The position numbers were made by a program, and so were the translations under genes. From contig JAATGU010000136.1 in assembly GCA_015654535.1 (NCBI GenBank), positions 1 to 64,000 of the forward strand: a DNA stretch of 64,000 nt. Direction: 5' to 3'. The notes under the pieces were generated by a model. It did not search any database. It was not told where the DNA came from and saw only the letters and a program-made list of their open reading frames with translations. The stretch comes from Bacteroidales bacterium. Lineage in GTDB: Bacteria > Bacteroidota > Bacteroidia > Bacteroidales > Bacteroidaceae. Positions 36,651 through 46,255 of the stretch are shown piece after piece (positions within the stretch are counted from its first letter, which is position 1; the number at the start of each line of letters is the position of its first letter).

Positions 36651-37466
36651 TTACTTCAAAGAGATATAGCCTACTTCAGCTACAATTTTTTGACCTGCAT
36701 CAGAAAGGACATAGTTAATAAACGGGGTAACCTTTGCTGCATTTTTCTTATCATAGTAAAAGAAAAGAGGGCGAACAATGGGATAAGATTTGTTCTTTGC
36801 TGTTGCAACGGATGGTAATATGAAATTCTTTCCATCGTATGAAACTTTAATTGCTTTCACAGAAGGTGATACATAAGCAAGACCAACATAACCAATGGCT
36901 CCTTTTGTCTGGCTTACAGATTGAACTATTGCACCTGTGGCGGGCATTGAAAGGATTGATTTTTTGTAGTTCTTATTTTTTAATACGTGTTCTTTAAAGA
37001 ACTCATAAGTACCGGAACTAGTTTCTCTTGAATAGGCAACAATAGGTAGGTCAGCTCCTCCAACTTCTTTCCAATTAGTTACTTTCCCGGTAAAGATATC
37101 TTCTAATTGCTGACGAGTAAGTTGACTTACTTTATTCCCCTTATTAACAATTACTGCCAATGCATCAAAAGCAATCGTTTTCTCAACAGGAGATTTACCT
37201 GCTTGCTGGAATTTGATTTTTTCATCAAATTTAATTTTACGAGATGCCGCGGCTATTTCGGTTGTTCCTTCAAGTAATGCGGAGATTCCAACACCACTAC
37301 CACCTCCGGTTACGGTTACGTTTGCTCCACTTTTACTTTTCATGTAACTTTCTGCTTCTTTTTGTCCAAGAGGCAATACTGTATCACTACCTTTAACACG
37401 CTGAGCATATGTTCCTTGAACTATAACACTAATTAAAGCGATTGCAAAAATAATCTTTTTCATCAT
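36651..37466 (-). CDS. pstS: PstS-like periplasmic phosphate-binding protein
   Basis: A protein of 271 residues with a signal peptide ending near TYAQ. It has the phosphate-binding-protein fold with typical segments: GSDTVLPLGQKEAE, TVTGGGSGVGISALLEG, TNWKEVGGADLPIVAYSRETSSGTYEFF and GAIGYVGLAYV. By family knowledge these bind phosphate for an ABC importer. No PstC, PstA or PstB gene is near; instead the gene is 9 bp after a porin gene. The start may be either of two adjacent ATGs. Confidence 0.9.
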   Translation of the reverse strand: MMKKIIFAIALISVIVQGTYAQRVKGSDTVLPLGQKEAESYMKSKSGANVTVTGGGSGVGISALLEGTTEIAAASRKIKFDEKIKFQQAGKSPVEKTIAFDALAVIVNKGNKVSQLTRQQLEDIFTGKVTNWKEVGGADLPIVAYSRETSSGTYEFFKEHVLKNKNYKKSILSMPATGAIVQSVSQTKGAIGYVGLAYVSPSVKAIKVSYDGKNFILPSVATAKNKSYPIVRPLFFYYDKKNAAKVTPFINYVLSDAGQKIVAEVGYISLK

Positions 37467-37475
37467 TTTGGTTTA

Positions 37476-38780
37476 TTAAAATTTATACTGTAATCTTAGT
37501 GTAAAAATATTGTCTTTCACTTGAGAATTGTAATCTGCGATGTTTTTAGTTTTTTCATTTAGTGCCATATCATAGTAGGCCATCACTCTAAAATTATTGT
37601 TCATACGATAAAGATAACCAATGCCAATATTATGTTTAGCAACGTCACCTTTGCCGCTTCCCCCCAGGCCAACTTCATCTCCTGAAAGTTTGGTGTTGGG
37701 ATCGTAAGAATCATATTTAAGTACCAAAGAGTGTTTAGTCTGAGCAATATCCTGAATGAAATATACATTATAACTCATAAAGTTACGACGATAAGTATCT
37801 GTTGTTGGTAATGTAGCGCTATTGGGGCTTTTTGAATCATTCAGCGCTCCTGGTTGTTCACCGGCTACCATCTCTGCACGTAAAGTAGTCATTCCTATAG
37901 GAGATTCTAGTAAGAATTGACCATCAAGTCCATAATAACAACGAGTAGAGTAATCGCCAACTTTGGCATCGTTTACAGCGACAAAGTCTTTTCCAGACAT
38001 TTTGTATACTTTAGTAGAGCCTTGATATACACCTCCTAAATAGAGAGAAGCGCCTAATCCCCACTGTAAATTATCTAAACTTTGTTTGTATGTAAGATGA
38101 GAAATCCAATCTTTCTTATTATCAGTTTCCTGTTTGATACCATTTCCGGCAAATAATCCGGTCTCAAGTTTTAGAGGATTTAATGCATGCCCTTTAGGAG
38201 CTTGAAAAGTAAGCATTCCGCCCAAGTCGCGTTCATCGGGAAAAAGAGTTAAGCAACCGGTGCTTCGTTCGGGTGTTTCGCGAGAGCTGGATGAGTAGGC
38301 TATTTCATATCCAAACGGTCGGTTAAAAACTCCGGTACATAAAGTTATCCATCCGGACCACGGATCGGTCACCGTAAAATAAGCATCTTTTAGTCCAAAA
38401 CCCTTTTCTGTTATGTCCATCTGAACTACAGCAGAACCAGTAGCAATTCCTAACAAGTTTAGATCGGTATAAGCAAACTTTAAGCGTCCACGGCGAAGCC
38501 CGATACGATTAAAAGAGGTTTCGCTGTCTGCTTTGGGTGATCCAACCTTTAAGGCGGCTTTTTCCTGACCAAATTGTAAATCACTTTGAATGTAACCTGA
38601 GATTTTTAACTTACTTAAGTTATCAACAATTAAGCTTAATCTGTCGGTTTCTGTTTGCACTTTTTCAAGGGGAGTCTGTTCAGGTTCCTGAATCACGACT
38701 TGGGTTGAATCAACTTCCTGAGCAATAACAAGAGTTGAAACGCATAAAAGAGAATAGACTAAAACTAAAATCTTTTTCAT
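37476..38780 (-). CDS. Outer-membrane porin of the phosphate-selective O/P type
   Basis: A protein of 434 residues with a signal peptide ending near VIAQ. A short coiled segment (about 33-60) is followed by a beta barrel ending in the aromatic C-terminus LRLQYKF. Alternating strands such as GYIQSDLQFG and RRGRLKFAYTDL are typical of OprP/OprO-like porins. It lies upstream of the PstS-like gene, 9 bp apart and on the same strand, so the pair probably works in uptake of phosphate across the outer membrane. The specificity is inferred from the pairing. Confidence 0.85.
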   Translation of the reverse strand: MKKILVLVYSLLCVSTLVIAQEVDSTQVVIQEPEQTPLEKVQTETDRLSLIVDNLSKLKISGYIQSDLQFGQEKAALKVGSPKADSETSFNRIGLRRGRLKFAYTDLNLLGIATGSAVVQMDITEKGFGLKDAYFTVTDPWSGWITLCTGVFNRPFGYEIAYSSSSRETPERSTGCLTLFPDERDLGGMLTFQAPKGHALNPLKLETGLFAGNGIKQETDNKKDWISHLTYKQSLDNLQWGLGASLYLGGVYQGSTKVYKMSGKDFVAVNDAKVGDYSTRCYYGLDGQFLLESPIGMTTLRAEMVAGEQPGALNDSKSPNSATLPTTDTYRRNFMSYNVYFIQDIAQTKHSLVLKYDSYDPNTKLSGDEVGLGGSGKGDVAKHNIGIGYLYRMNNNFRVMAYYDMALNEKTKNIADYNSQVKDNIFTLRLQYKF

Positions 38781-38977
38781 ACTTACATTCTATTTAAATT
38801 TAAAGCTAAAATTAATGCTGCAAAGTAACTACAGCAACATTACATTTACGTGTCTTATAAATTACAATAGAAATACAATCGTGTTAATAACGTGTTACAA
38901 AAAAAGATGTATAGTTTTTATTTAGTATTACTCAATGTGTTATATCATGTAATATGTGTTTCAAAATGCTTTACCCA

Positions 38978-41143
38978 TTACAAGTGTTTAATAACCGTCC
39001 GCAGTCTAATATCAGCAGATGAAGCCCCGACCCCAATCTCAAATTTTCCATTTGGAAGAACAAACCGACGCTCCGACTCACTCCAACGCATCAGTTCAGT
39101 AACTGGAACAAACAGGGTAATCTGTTTCTTTTCTCCTTTTTTGAGCATCACCCGTTCAAAGGCTTTAAGTTGTTTAATGGGATCTCCGTCTTCACGTTTC
39201 TGCTTGCTAATATAGAGTTGAACGACTTCCTCTCCATCTCTCATTCCTTTATTCTCTAATTGAAAAATGACTCTTAATGTGTCACTGGATTGCATCGTGT
39301 TATAATCTATTTTCAAGTGAGAATAACCAAAGGAGGTGTAACTTAGTCCGTAACCAAAGGGATAAAGCGGAGTGGCTTTACTATACATGTAAGTGCGACC
39401 GTGACGAAGATTGTAATCCATCATAGGAGGAAGATCGGTAATGCTTTTTGACCATGTCTGAGTGAGGCGACCAGCCGGATTATAATGCCCGAACAACACA
39501 TCACTGACTCCGTGACCAAGTTCCTGACAACTCTGGGTAGAATGAAGAATTGCGGAAACTTGCTCCTGAGTCCTATTGATGGCATATGGAAAACTACTGA
39601 TAAGTACCGCTACTGTTTTTGGATTAGCCGCACACACCTGAAGTACTAAATCCTCTTGTTCCAAAGTAAGTGATAGGCGATCTACTCCTTCTTTTCCTTC
39701 ACTGGCCAACGGAGATTGTTCCCATCCTGCATTACACCACGGATGATTTCCCACACAGACAATGGCTACATCGGCCCATTGGGCTATAGTGCGGGCACTG
39801 TCCATTCTATTGGTTGCCGCATAACGAACCTCGGCATCACAATCTTTCAATTCTTCGCGGATGGCGTCTAATACAGAAACTTTATAAGCCGGAGTACCGC
39901 TATACCAATCTTCAATAACCTCGGTTGCCCGATTACCAATCACTGCCACCTTTTTAAGTTTGGACTTATCTAAAGGAAGAAGCTGATGTTCATTTCTAAG
40001 CAACACAATCGATTCATCCGCTACTTTCCGTACAAAAGCCTTGGTTTCTGGTTTGGTCCATGGCTCTACTGCATCGTCTACTCCAATATGGGCATAAGGA
40101 TTCTTTGAAGAATCTCCATCCAGCAAACCAAGTTTGAGTGCCACCCGCAGATTACCTCGAATGGATTGTTCTATTTCTTTCTCTGTAATCATTCCTTTAT
40201 CTAAAGCCTCAACTACTGAAGGACGATAATCGTCCAGAAACTTTGTGATGCCTGCTTTTAAACAAGCAGAAGCTGCATCGGCCAAATTAGTAAAAGCTTT
40301 ATGAGCAGTCATTAGTAGTTTAAAACCTCCACCATCTGTAATTAAAACGCCATTGAGTCCCCACTCTTTCATCACAATATCCCGCAACATGGGATGCACA
40401 GCGCAAGGAATTCCATTATAGGCATTGTATGCCGTCATCATAGCGTTACTTCCACCTTCTGTAATTCCCTTATAGAATGGATAAGAATAGTATTCACGAA
40501 AAAGAGCCTCATCCATATTGGAAGAAGTAAATGCACGTCCATCTTCATTACTATTGGCCAAAAAGTGCTTCATCAATGAGGCACTACGCCAATAATGTGG
40601 ATCATCGCCCTGCAAGCCGTGAATAAAAGAGACAACCAGACGAGAGGTGAGAAAGGCATCCTCACCATAACATTCCTCGGTCCTTCCCCAACGCGGATCA
40701 CGTCCCAAGTCAGCATTAGGCGACCATACCACCAATCCACCCTTCTGATACTTTGCATTCTGAAAGATATAGCGACTCTCTGTGGAGATATATTCCCCTA
40801 CCCGATGAAGAAGCTCCGCGTCCCACGTCTGCCCCAATCCATATCCCTGAGGAAAGACAGTAGTAGGAACCTTTTGTCCCCTGCTCTCATTCCAGGAAGG
40901 TCCGCCCAATACGATTCCGTGAATACCTTCCACACTTCCGCCACTCCGTATTCCCAATCGAGGAATGTAGGTATTATTGCCCAACGTATTGATTTTCTCA
41001 TCTAGCGTCATCAGTGAAAGGAGATTATCTATTCGCTTTTCATCAGATAATAAAGGATTCTTAAAAGGATACTGCGCCTTGGTTGCGAACAGGCAGACAG
41101 TTAGGAAAAAGAGGGTAAGTCCGTGTCTCATACTATTTTTCAT
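38978..41143 (-). CDS. GH3 family beta-glycosidase (second copy)
   Basis: A protein of 721 residues with a signal peptide ending near TKAQ. It has the GH3 barrel, sandwich and C-terminal fibronectin-III-like domain. The nucleophile is Asp270 in VLITDGGG, and SPNADLGRDPRWGRTEECYGED and MKHFLANSNEDGR form the pocket. The sequence is clearly different from the GH3 at 27945, and closer to the xylosidase/glucosidase-type branch of the family (RDPRWGR motif). The gene stands alone, without SusC/D or other glycosidases, so its natural substrate is open. Confidence 0.92.
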   Translation of the reverse strand: MKNSMRHGLTLFFLTVCLFATKAQYPFKNPLLSDEKRIDNLLSLMTLDEKINTLGNNTYIPRLGIRSGGSVEGIHGIVLGGPSWNESRGQKVPTTVFPQGYGLGQTWDAELLHRVGEYISTESRYIFQNAKYQKGGLVVWSPNADLGRDPRWGRTEECYGEDAFLTSRLVVSFIHGLQGDDPHYWRSASLMKHFLANSNEDGRAFTSSNMDEALFREYYSYPFYKGITEGGSNAMMTAYNAYNGIPCAVHPMLRDIVMKEWGLNGVLITDGGGFKLLMTAHKAFTNLADAASACLKAGITKFLDDYRPSVVEALDKGMITEKEIEQSIRGNLRVALKLGLLDGDSSKNPYAHIGVDDAVEPWTKPETKAFVRKVADESIVLLRNEHQLLPLDKSKLKKVAVIGNRATEVIEDWYSGTPAYKVSVLDAIREELKDCDAEVRYAATNRMDSARTIAQWADVAIVCVGNHPWCNAGWEQSPLASEGKEGVDRLSLTLEQEDLVLQVCAANPKTVAVLISSFPYAINRTQEQVSAILHSTQSCQELGHGVSDVLFGHYNPAGRLTQTWSKSITDLPPMMDYNLRHGRTYMYSKATPLYPFGYGLSYTSFGYSHLKIDYNTMQSSDTLRVIFQLENKGMRDGEEVVQLYISKQKREDGDPIKQLKAFERVMLKKGEKKQITLFVPVTELMRWSESERRFVLPNGKFEIGVGASSADIRLRTVIKHL

Positions 41144-41159
41144 TAAAATTGGCTGGTCA

Positions 41160-41189
41160 CAAAGTTAACTTTTTTATTGATAAATCAAA
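41160..41189 (-). promoter_or_regulatory. Putative promoter of the second GH3 gene
   Basis: On the minus strand a TTTG (41186-41189) lies 18 bp before TAACTTTG (41160-41167), a full -7 match. Together they look like a complete Bacteroidetes promoter 17 bp upstream of the start codon at 41143. Confidence 0.5.
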
Positions 41190-41237
41190 GAACTATATTC
41201 AGATGGATTTTGTTATTAAAATAAAAAAGAAACAAAG

Positions 41238-41780
41238 ATGAAAACATTCGCACTTTTAGTATGTCTGGCATTTCTGCCAATTGCAATAGTCACTGCTCAG
41301 AATAATTCCTTTTATGATTTTACAGTAAAAACCATCGACGGTAAAGTTCTGAAGTTATCTTCCTTTAAAGGTAAAAAGGTATTGGTTGTCAATGTCGCTT
41401 CCAAATGTGGAAATACACCTCAATACGAAAAGCTTGAGGAACTTTATGGAAAATATGGGAAAGACAATTTTGTGGTAATTGGTTTCCCTGCCAATAATTT
41501 CATGGGACAGGAACCGGGTACAAACGAAGAGATCCAAAAATTCTGTACGCTGACTTATCACGTAACATTCCCCATGATGGCTAAAATATCCGTTAAAGGG
41601 AAAGATATTGATCCTCTGTACAAATGGCTCACTGAGAAGGCTGAGAATGGAAAGCAAGATGCGCCGGTGTTATGGAATTTTCAGAAATTTATGATTGATG
41701 AGGATGGTAACTGGGTAGGTACAATACCTCCTAAGGAAAGTCCGATGAGTGATAAAATCATTAAATGGATAGAAAAGTAA
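41238..41780 (+). CDS. Exported glutathione-peroxidase-family protein
   Basis: A protein of 180 residues with a signal peptide ending near VTAQ. It has a thioredoxin fold with the peroxidatic Cys57 in NVASKCGNTPQY, Gln91 in FMGQEPG, and Trp146-Asn147 in VLWNFQKF, the tetrad of cysteine-type glutathione peroxidases. It reduces peroxides, most likely with thioredoxin-like donors, since Bacteroides generally lack glutathione. Most bacterial members are cytoplasmic; the leader here points to the periplasm. It is a single gene with its own terminator. Confidence 0.93.
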   Translation: MKTFALLVCLAFLPIAIVTAQNNSFYDFTVKTIDGKVLKLSSFKGKKVLVVNVASKCGNTPQYEKLEELYGKYGKDNFVVIGFPANNFMGQEPGTNEEIQKFCTLTYHVTFPMMAKISVKGKDIDPLYKWLTEKAENGKQDAPVLWNFQKFMIDEDGNWVGTIPPKESPMSDKIIKWIEK

Positions 41781-41795
41781 GAGAATAGATTCTCT

Positions 41796-41838
41796 CCTAA
41801 AAGAGGTGACCGACTGTTGTGAATCACCTCTTTTTAGG
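41796..41838. terminator. Bidirectional terminator between GPx and the efflux operon
   Basis: CCTAAAAGAGGTGA (41796-41809) pairs with TCACCTCTTTTTAGG (41824-41838) with one bulged base. T-runs flank the stem on both strands, so it can end both the rightward GPx transcript and the leftward metal efflux operon. Confidence 0.65.
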
Positions 41839-41849
41839 AAAGAAAGTAT

Positions 41850-43124
41850 TTATAGTTCAATATCCCATATTCCTGCACTCTTTTCGAGCTCTACCATTGC
41901 CGAGGCATAGTTGAACAGTGTCTCGTAGTAAAGAGCTTGCACATCGTCATACGTACGCTGGGCATTCAGTACTTCAAGAAGTGAAACCTCTCCGCGATTG
42001 TAACTGTATATTTTGCCTTTCAATACTTGATTAGCCTGTTCGAGCATCCCATTCTCATAATGTGCCACCTGTCTGGTCAATGATTCATATTGATGATATG
42101 CCTGCAATACTTCATTTTGTACCTTTAATGTAGCTTGGTCATATTGAATGGAAGCCTGTTCCGCCCGGCGCTTTGCTGCTAAGACCGCCCCTTTGTTCAA
42201 CCTTGAGAACTGTAACGGAATAGCAATTCCGGCAGTAATCCCCGAAAACGAGGGAGCAGGAGCTTCTTCATTCTTTACCTGAGCATTATGACTAATCCCA
42301 AGAGAGATATCTACGTCCATATTCCTTTCTCGACGAGAGACTTTAAGTGCACGATTGGCCACATCAATGTTTTGCATGGCTACGACGAGATCGGCTCGGT
42401 GAAGTGTACCTTGCTTTATCAACTCCGATAAATCAAAGTCTCGTTTAGCGAGATGAAGAGAAGCTTGCGGACGAAACAGAACCGAAGATTCTTTTGTCCC
42501 CGTAAACAGAGAAAGAGAAGCAAAAGCATTGTTTACCTCAGTTTCCGACTGAATCAGTTCATTATACATAATGCCCGCTTCCAGTTTGCTTTGAATCGCA
42601 TCTATCTCCATAATTTTACCTAACGAATGGCGGACACTGTCCGACTTTGCCAATTCGAAGATGTTTTGATAGGCATTCTGTTTCACTTTGTAAAGCTGAT
42701 CTTCTTTCAATGCTTCCAGATAGCCCACAGTAGCATCTGCCCGAAGGTTACGTAAATAATCTGCTAACAGAGATTTAGAAAGAGTGCTTTCACTGTGAGC
42801 CAATTCCACTGCAGCAGTTCGTTTACCAAAAGTGAGTGTTTGGGAAAGGGAGACAGAACCACCATATCCCATCTTCTTTTTTGCTTGTTCATTATTGAAA
42901 TACTCAAACGCAAGCTGAGGATCCTTATTTACATTTGCAGCAATCGCTTCTGCCTCAGAGATACTTACATTCAATTTCTCGGCTGCATATTCCAGATTCC
43001 CCGTGCTTACCTTCTCCATAAACTGCAGATAAGTCAATGGTTGAACGGATGTCTGTGCATGGATCTGTAAGCCCATGCAGATAAATGCACCTAAAAAGAA
43101 TTGTTTATTTACTTTTATATTCAT
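41850..43124 (-). CDS. TolC/CzcC-type outer-membrane factor of metal efflux system
   Basis: A protein of 424 residues with a signal peptide ending near IHAQ. It has two outer-membrane-efflux-protein repeats rich in long helices (AEQASIQYDQATLKVQNEV and KGKIYSYNRGEVSLLEVLNAQ). It forms the outer-membrane tunnel of the tripartite pump. Its ATG overlaps the stop of the RND gene by 4 bp, and it is the last gene of the operon. Confidence 0.9.
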   Translation of the reverse strand: MNIKVNKQFFLGAFICMGLQIHAQTSVQPLTYLQFMEKVSTGNLEYAAEKLNVSISEAEAIAANVNKDPQLAFEYFNNEQAKKKMGYGGSVSLSQTLTFGKRTAAVELAHSESTLSKSLLADYLRNLRADATVGYLEALKEDQLYKVKQNAYQNIFELAKSDSVRHSLGKIMEIDAIQSKLEAGIMYNELIQSETEVNNAFASLSLFTGTKESSVLFRPQASLHLAKRDFDLSELIKQGTLHRADLVVAMQNIDVANRALKVSRRERNMDVDISLGISHNAQVKNEEAPAPSFSGITAGIAIPLQFSRLNKGAVLAAKRRAEQASIQYDQATLKVQNEVLQAYHQYESLTRQVAHYENGMLEQANQVLKGKIYSYNRGEVSLLEVLNAQRTYDDVQALYYETLFNYASAMVELEKSAGIWDIEL

Positions 43125-46100
43125 TCTTTATCCTGATTAAGTGGGGTGATAAAATCTTGTTGATTTTTCGATTGCTCTCTTTTTTCCTGGCCTTGCTCGA
43201 TCATGAAATAGAGCGCTGGTAATACATAGAGTGTGATAACTGTGGCAAATAGAAGCCCGTACACAATAACCGTTGCCAATGGACGCTGTACATCCGATCC
43301 GATGCCGGTAGAAAACGAAGCCGGCAACAAACCAAGTACTGCGACAGTAGCCGTCATCAATACCGGGCGGAAGCGATGTCGTGTACCTGAAACAACAGAC
43401 TCATATAGTCCTCCTCCTTCTTTCCGCAATGTATTAATATGCGAAATCATGATTACTCCATTCTGTATGGCTACGCCAACCAAGGCAATGAAACCAACAG
43501 CTGAAGACACATTTAAAGTCATTCCTCTCACATTCAAAGCTAACATACCACCAAACAAAGCCAATGGGATGACACTCATCAACAAAGCGGCCTGGCGGAA
43601 CTTGCCAAAGGTAGCAAACAGTAACAACAACATCAATCCTAACGCTAATGGAATAACCAATGCCAAACGAGTGTAAGCACGATGTTGATTTTCAAATTGT
43701 CCCGCCCATTTTATCTGAATATTCTCTTTGTCATACACTACTTGTTTGCTGATCTGCTTATTAGCTTCCTGTAAAAAGGAGGTTAAATCCACTCCCCGAA
43801 GATTGACACGCACGGTGAGGTGACGTTTATTCATCTCGCGAGTAATGGTGCTTGCTCCTGTAGTCATTTTTATCTGAGCCACCTGTGACAAAGGAATTTT
43901 AATCCCTGCATCGGTGGTTAACATCAAGTTGCCAATTTCTTCCGGAGTGCTCCTACTCTCTTCGTTGAAACGACAAGTTACGTCATATGACTTACTACCC
44001 ACAAATATCTGCGAAACGGAAGTTCCCCCAATAGCCATCTCAATTAAGTCTGTCACGTCCGATATATTGAGCCCGTATTGAGCAATCCTATCCCTATCAG
44101 CTACAATCTGCATTTGCGGCAAAGGAGGTTCCTGATCTATCGTCACATCTTCAGCTCCTTTAATTCCCTTCAATGTTTTTTCTATTTGCTCACTTACCCT
44201 CCGGGTATCACTCAAGTTATCTCCATATATTTTCACTGCAAGATCACTATGTGCTCCCGCAATCTGATCCATCACCATGTCAATGATAGGTTGAGAAAAG
44301 CCGACAGTATATCCTGGCATTTTTTGTATAGCAGCAGACATTTCGTCTATCAAATCGGCTTTCTTCTTACCGTTCTTCCATGTATTATAAGGTTTAAGCC
44401 CCACACTACATTCTACATGTGAAAGAGAGAAAGCATCCGTACCCTCATCGTCTCGTCCCACTTGCGTCATCACATACGAAACCTCATTAAATCGCATAAT
44501 TGTTTTTCGGAACTCTTCTGCCATCTGTTTTGACTTGTCAATAGAGATTCCCGGAGGAAATTGCATCTGAATCCAGATAGCACCTTCATCGAGCGGAGGA
44601 AGGAAATCTTTCCCTACGGTATAACTAAGTGCTCCTGCCAATACAAGAATAACTCCTAAAGGAGCTAATACTTTTTTAGGCTTTTTCAATATACGCACAG
44701 TTTGTACATGATAAATTGTGGAAAGCTTTTCGAGCCACTTATTTTCATAAACTTTACCTGGTTTGCGATAAGCAAGAAAAGCCAATCCCGGTATTAACAA
44801 GAAAGAGACTATCAATGCACCCAGCAATGCATATCCCACTGTATAAGCCATTGGAGTAAATAGTTTCTTTTCTATATGCTGAAAAGTAAACAGTGGAAGA
44901 TAGGCCGTGATGATAATCAATGTGGAGAAAAGAATAGGACGTCCCACTTCAAATGCTCTTTTCACTATAGATTCTTCATCCAACGGCACAAGTGGATTAC
45001 TTTCCCGTTTCTTGAGAATAGTCTCCATCATTACAATGGCTCCATCCACCAAAATACCAAAATCAATCGCTCCCAAGGAAAGTAGGTTTGCAGGAATATT
45101 GGTTAGATGCATCAACATAAAAGCAATCAACAAAGAAAGCGGGATAGTTAGTGCCACCAATAAAGCACCACGCCAATTACCCAGAAATACAATGAGCACT
45201 AAGACCACTAGTATCATTCCTTCTAGCAAAGTATGCGAAACAGTGTTCAGTGTAGTGCCCACCAGATCAGTACGGTCAATAAACGGATGAATAGTAACTC
45301 CTTTAGGTAATGTTGAATTATTAAGTTCGTCCACCGCTTGATGTACATCATTCAATACAGTAGATGGATTTTGATAACGAAGCATCTGAACAATACCTTC
45401 CACTCCATCAGATAAATTTCGTTTATCATCCATAAAGCCCAATACTCCTTTACGCTCTAAGTTACCATATTTCAGTTTACCTACATCATTGAGATAAACG
45501 GGCACTCCCTTTTCCGATTTAAGAACTACTTGCCCCAAATCCTCTAAATCTTTCACCAGTCCGATGCCTCGTATCACATAACTCAAATCACCCCGATTGA
45601 GAATACTTCCTCCCGCATTCACATTATTCTTCTCTATCTTATCCTTAATATCAGATAGCGTAACGTTATATTGCTCCATCTTATGAGGATCAATTTCTAT
45701 TTGATATTGCGTGGTGATTCCTCCAAAGTTACTCACATCCGCCACACCCGTTACTTGCTTTAACCGAGGAATAATCACCCATTTATTCAGATCCGTGAGT
45801 TCACGTAAATCGTGATTCTTACTTTCTAACACATACCGGTAAATTTCACCCGTTGGTGAAGTCAGTGGATTAAGTCCCGGAGTGGCATTATAGGGAAGTT
45901 CTACATCCCCCAAGCGTTCCTGCACCCGTTGGCGAGCCCAGTAATCATCCACTCCATCCTCAAAAACAAGGATCACAGTAGAGATTCCAAAAGTGTTTTT
46001 GCTTCGCATTACCGTCATACCAGGGAGCCCGTTCAATGCTCGTTCTATTGGGATACTTATTTGTTGCTCCATCTCTTCAGCTGCTAAGCCCGGAACCTGA

Positions 46101-46249
46101 GTCACTACTTGTACCGTTACATCCGCAATATCGGGATAAGCGTCAATAGCCAATTGCGTCCACGAATAATATCCGATAATAGCGACAAAGCAAAATAAGA
46201 CAAACATCAAACCTCGTCGATGAATTGCCATATAAATTAATTTCTTCAT
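43121..46249 (-). CDS. czcA: CzcA-type heavy-metal RND efflux pump
   Basis: A protein of 1042 residues with twelve predicted membrane helices and two large periplasmic loops. The fourth helix carries Asp396, Asp402 and Glu409 (AIDFGILVDGAIVMME). This is the acidic pattern of the CzcA branch (zinc, cobalt, cadmium, nickel); the CusA branch (copper, silver) lacks the first Asp. The pump takes ions from periplasm or cytoplasm to the outside using the proton gradient. It is 6 bp after the adaptor gene and overlaps the outer-membrane factor gene by 4 bp. Confidence 0.93.
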   Translation of the reverse strand: MKKLIYMAIHRRGLMFVLFCFVAIIGYYSWTQLAIDAYPDIADVTVQVVTQVPGLAAEEMEQQISIPIERALNGLPGMTVMRSKNTFGISTVILVFEDGVDDYWARQRVQERLGDVELPYNATPGLNPLTSPTGEIYRYVLESKNHDLRELTDLNKWVIIPRLKQVTGVADVSNFGGITTQYQIEIDPHKMEQYNVTLSDIKDKIEKNNVNAGGSILNRGDLSYVIRGIGLVKDLEDLGQVVLKSEKGVPVYLNDVGKLKYGNLERKGVLGFMDDKRNLSDGVEGIVQMLRYQNPSTVLNDVHQAVDELNNSTLPKGVTIHPFIDRTDLVGTTLNTVSHTLLEGMILVVLVLIVFLGNWRGALLVALTIPLSLLIAFMLMHLTNIPANLLSLGAIDFGILVDGAIVMMETILKKRESNPLVPLDEESIVKRAFEVGRPILFSTLIIITAYLPLFTFQHIEKKLFTPMAYTVGYALLGALIVSFLLIPGLAFLAYRKPGKVYENKWLEKLSTIYHVQTVRILKKPKKVLAPLGVILVLAGALSYTVGKDFLPPLDEGAIWIQMQFPPGISIDKSKQMAEEFRKTIMRFNEVSYVMTQVGRDDEGTDAFSLSHVECSVGLKPYNTWKNGKKKADLIDEMSAAIQKMPGYTVGFSQPIIDMVMDQIAGAHSDLAVKIYGDNLSDTRRVSEQIEKTLKGIKGAEDVTIDQEPPLPQMQIVADRDRIAQYGLNISDVTDLIEMAIGGTSVSQIFVGSKSYDVTCRFNEESRSTPEEIGNLMLTTDAGIKIPLSQVAQIKMTTGASTITREMNKRHLTVRVNLRGVDLTSFLQEANKQISKQVVYDKENIQIKWAGQFENQHRAYTRLALVIPLALGLMLLLLFATFGKFRQAALLMSVIPLALFGGMLALNVRGMTLNVSSAVGFIALVGVAIQNGVIMISHINTLRKEGGGLYESVVSGTRHRFRPVLMTATVAVLGLLPASFSTGIGSDVQRPLATVIVYGLLFATVITLYVLPALYFMIEQGQEKREQSKNQQDFITPLNQDKE

Positions 46250-46255
46250 ACCAGT

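Noticed and set aside
40595..41005. Rightward 136-codon frame within the second GH3 gene
   Set aside because: It is antisense to a complete GH3 with all active-site motifs; the product shows no family resemblance.
43233..45290. Several long rightward frames within the RND pump gene (up to 147 codons)
   Set aside because: They are shadows of the intact czcA-type gene on the other strand, with Asn/Thr/Pro-rich nonsense composition and no ribosome-binding site.
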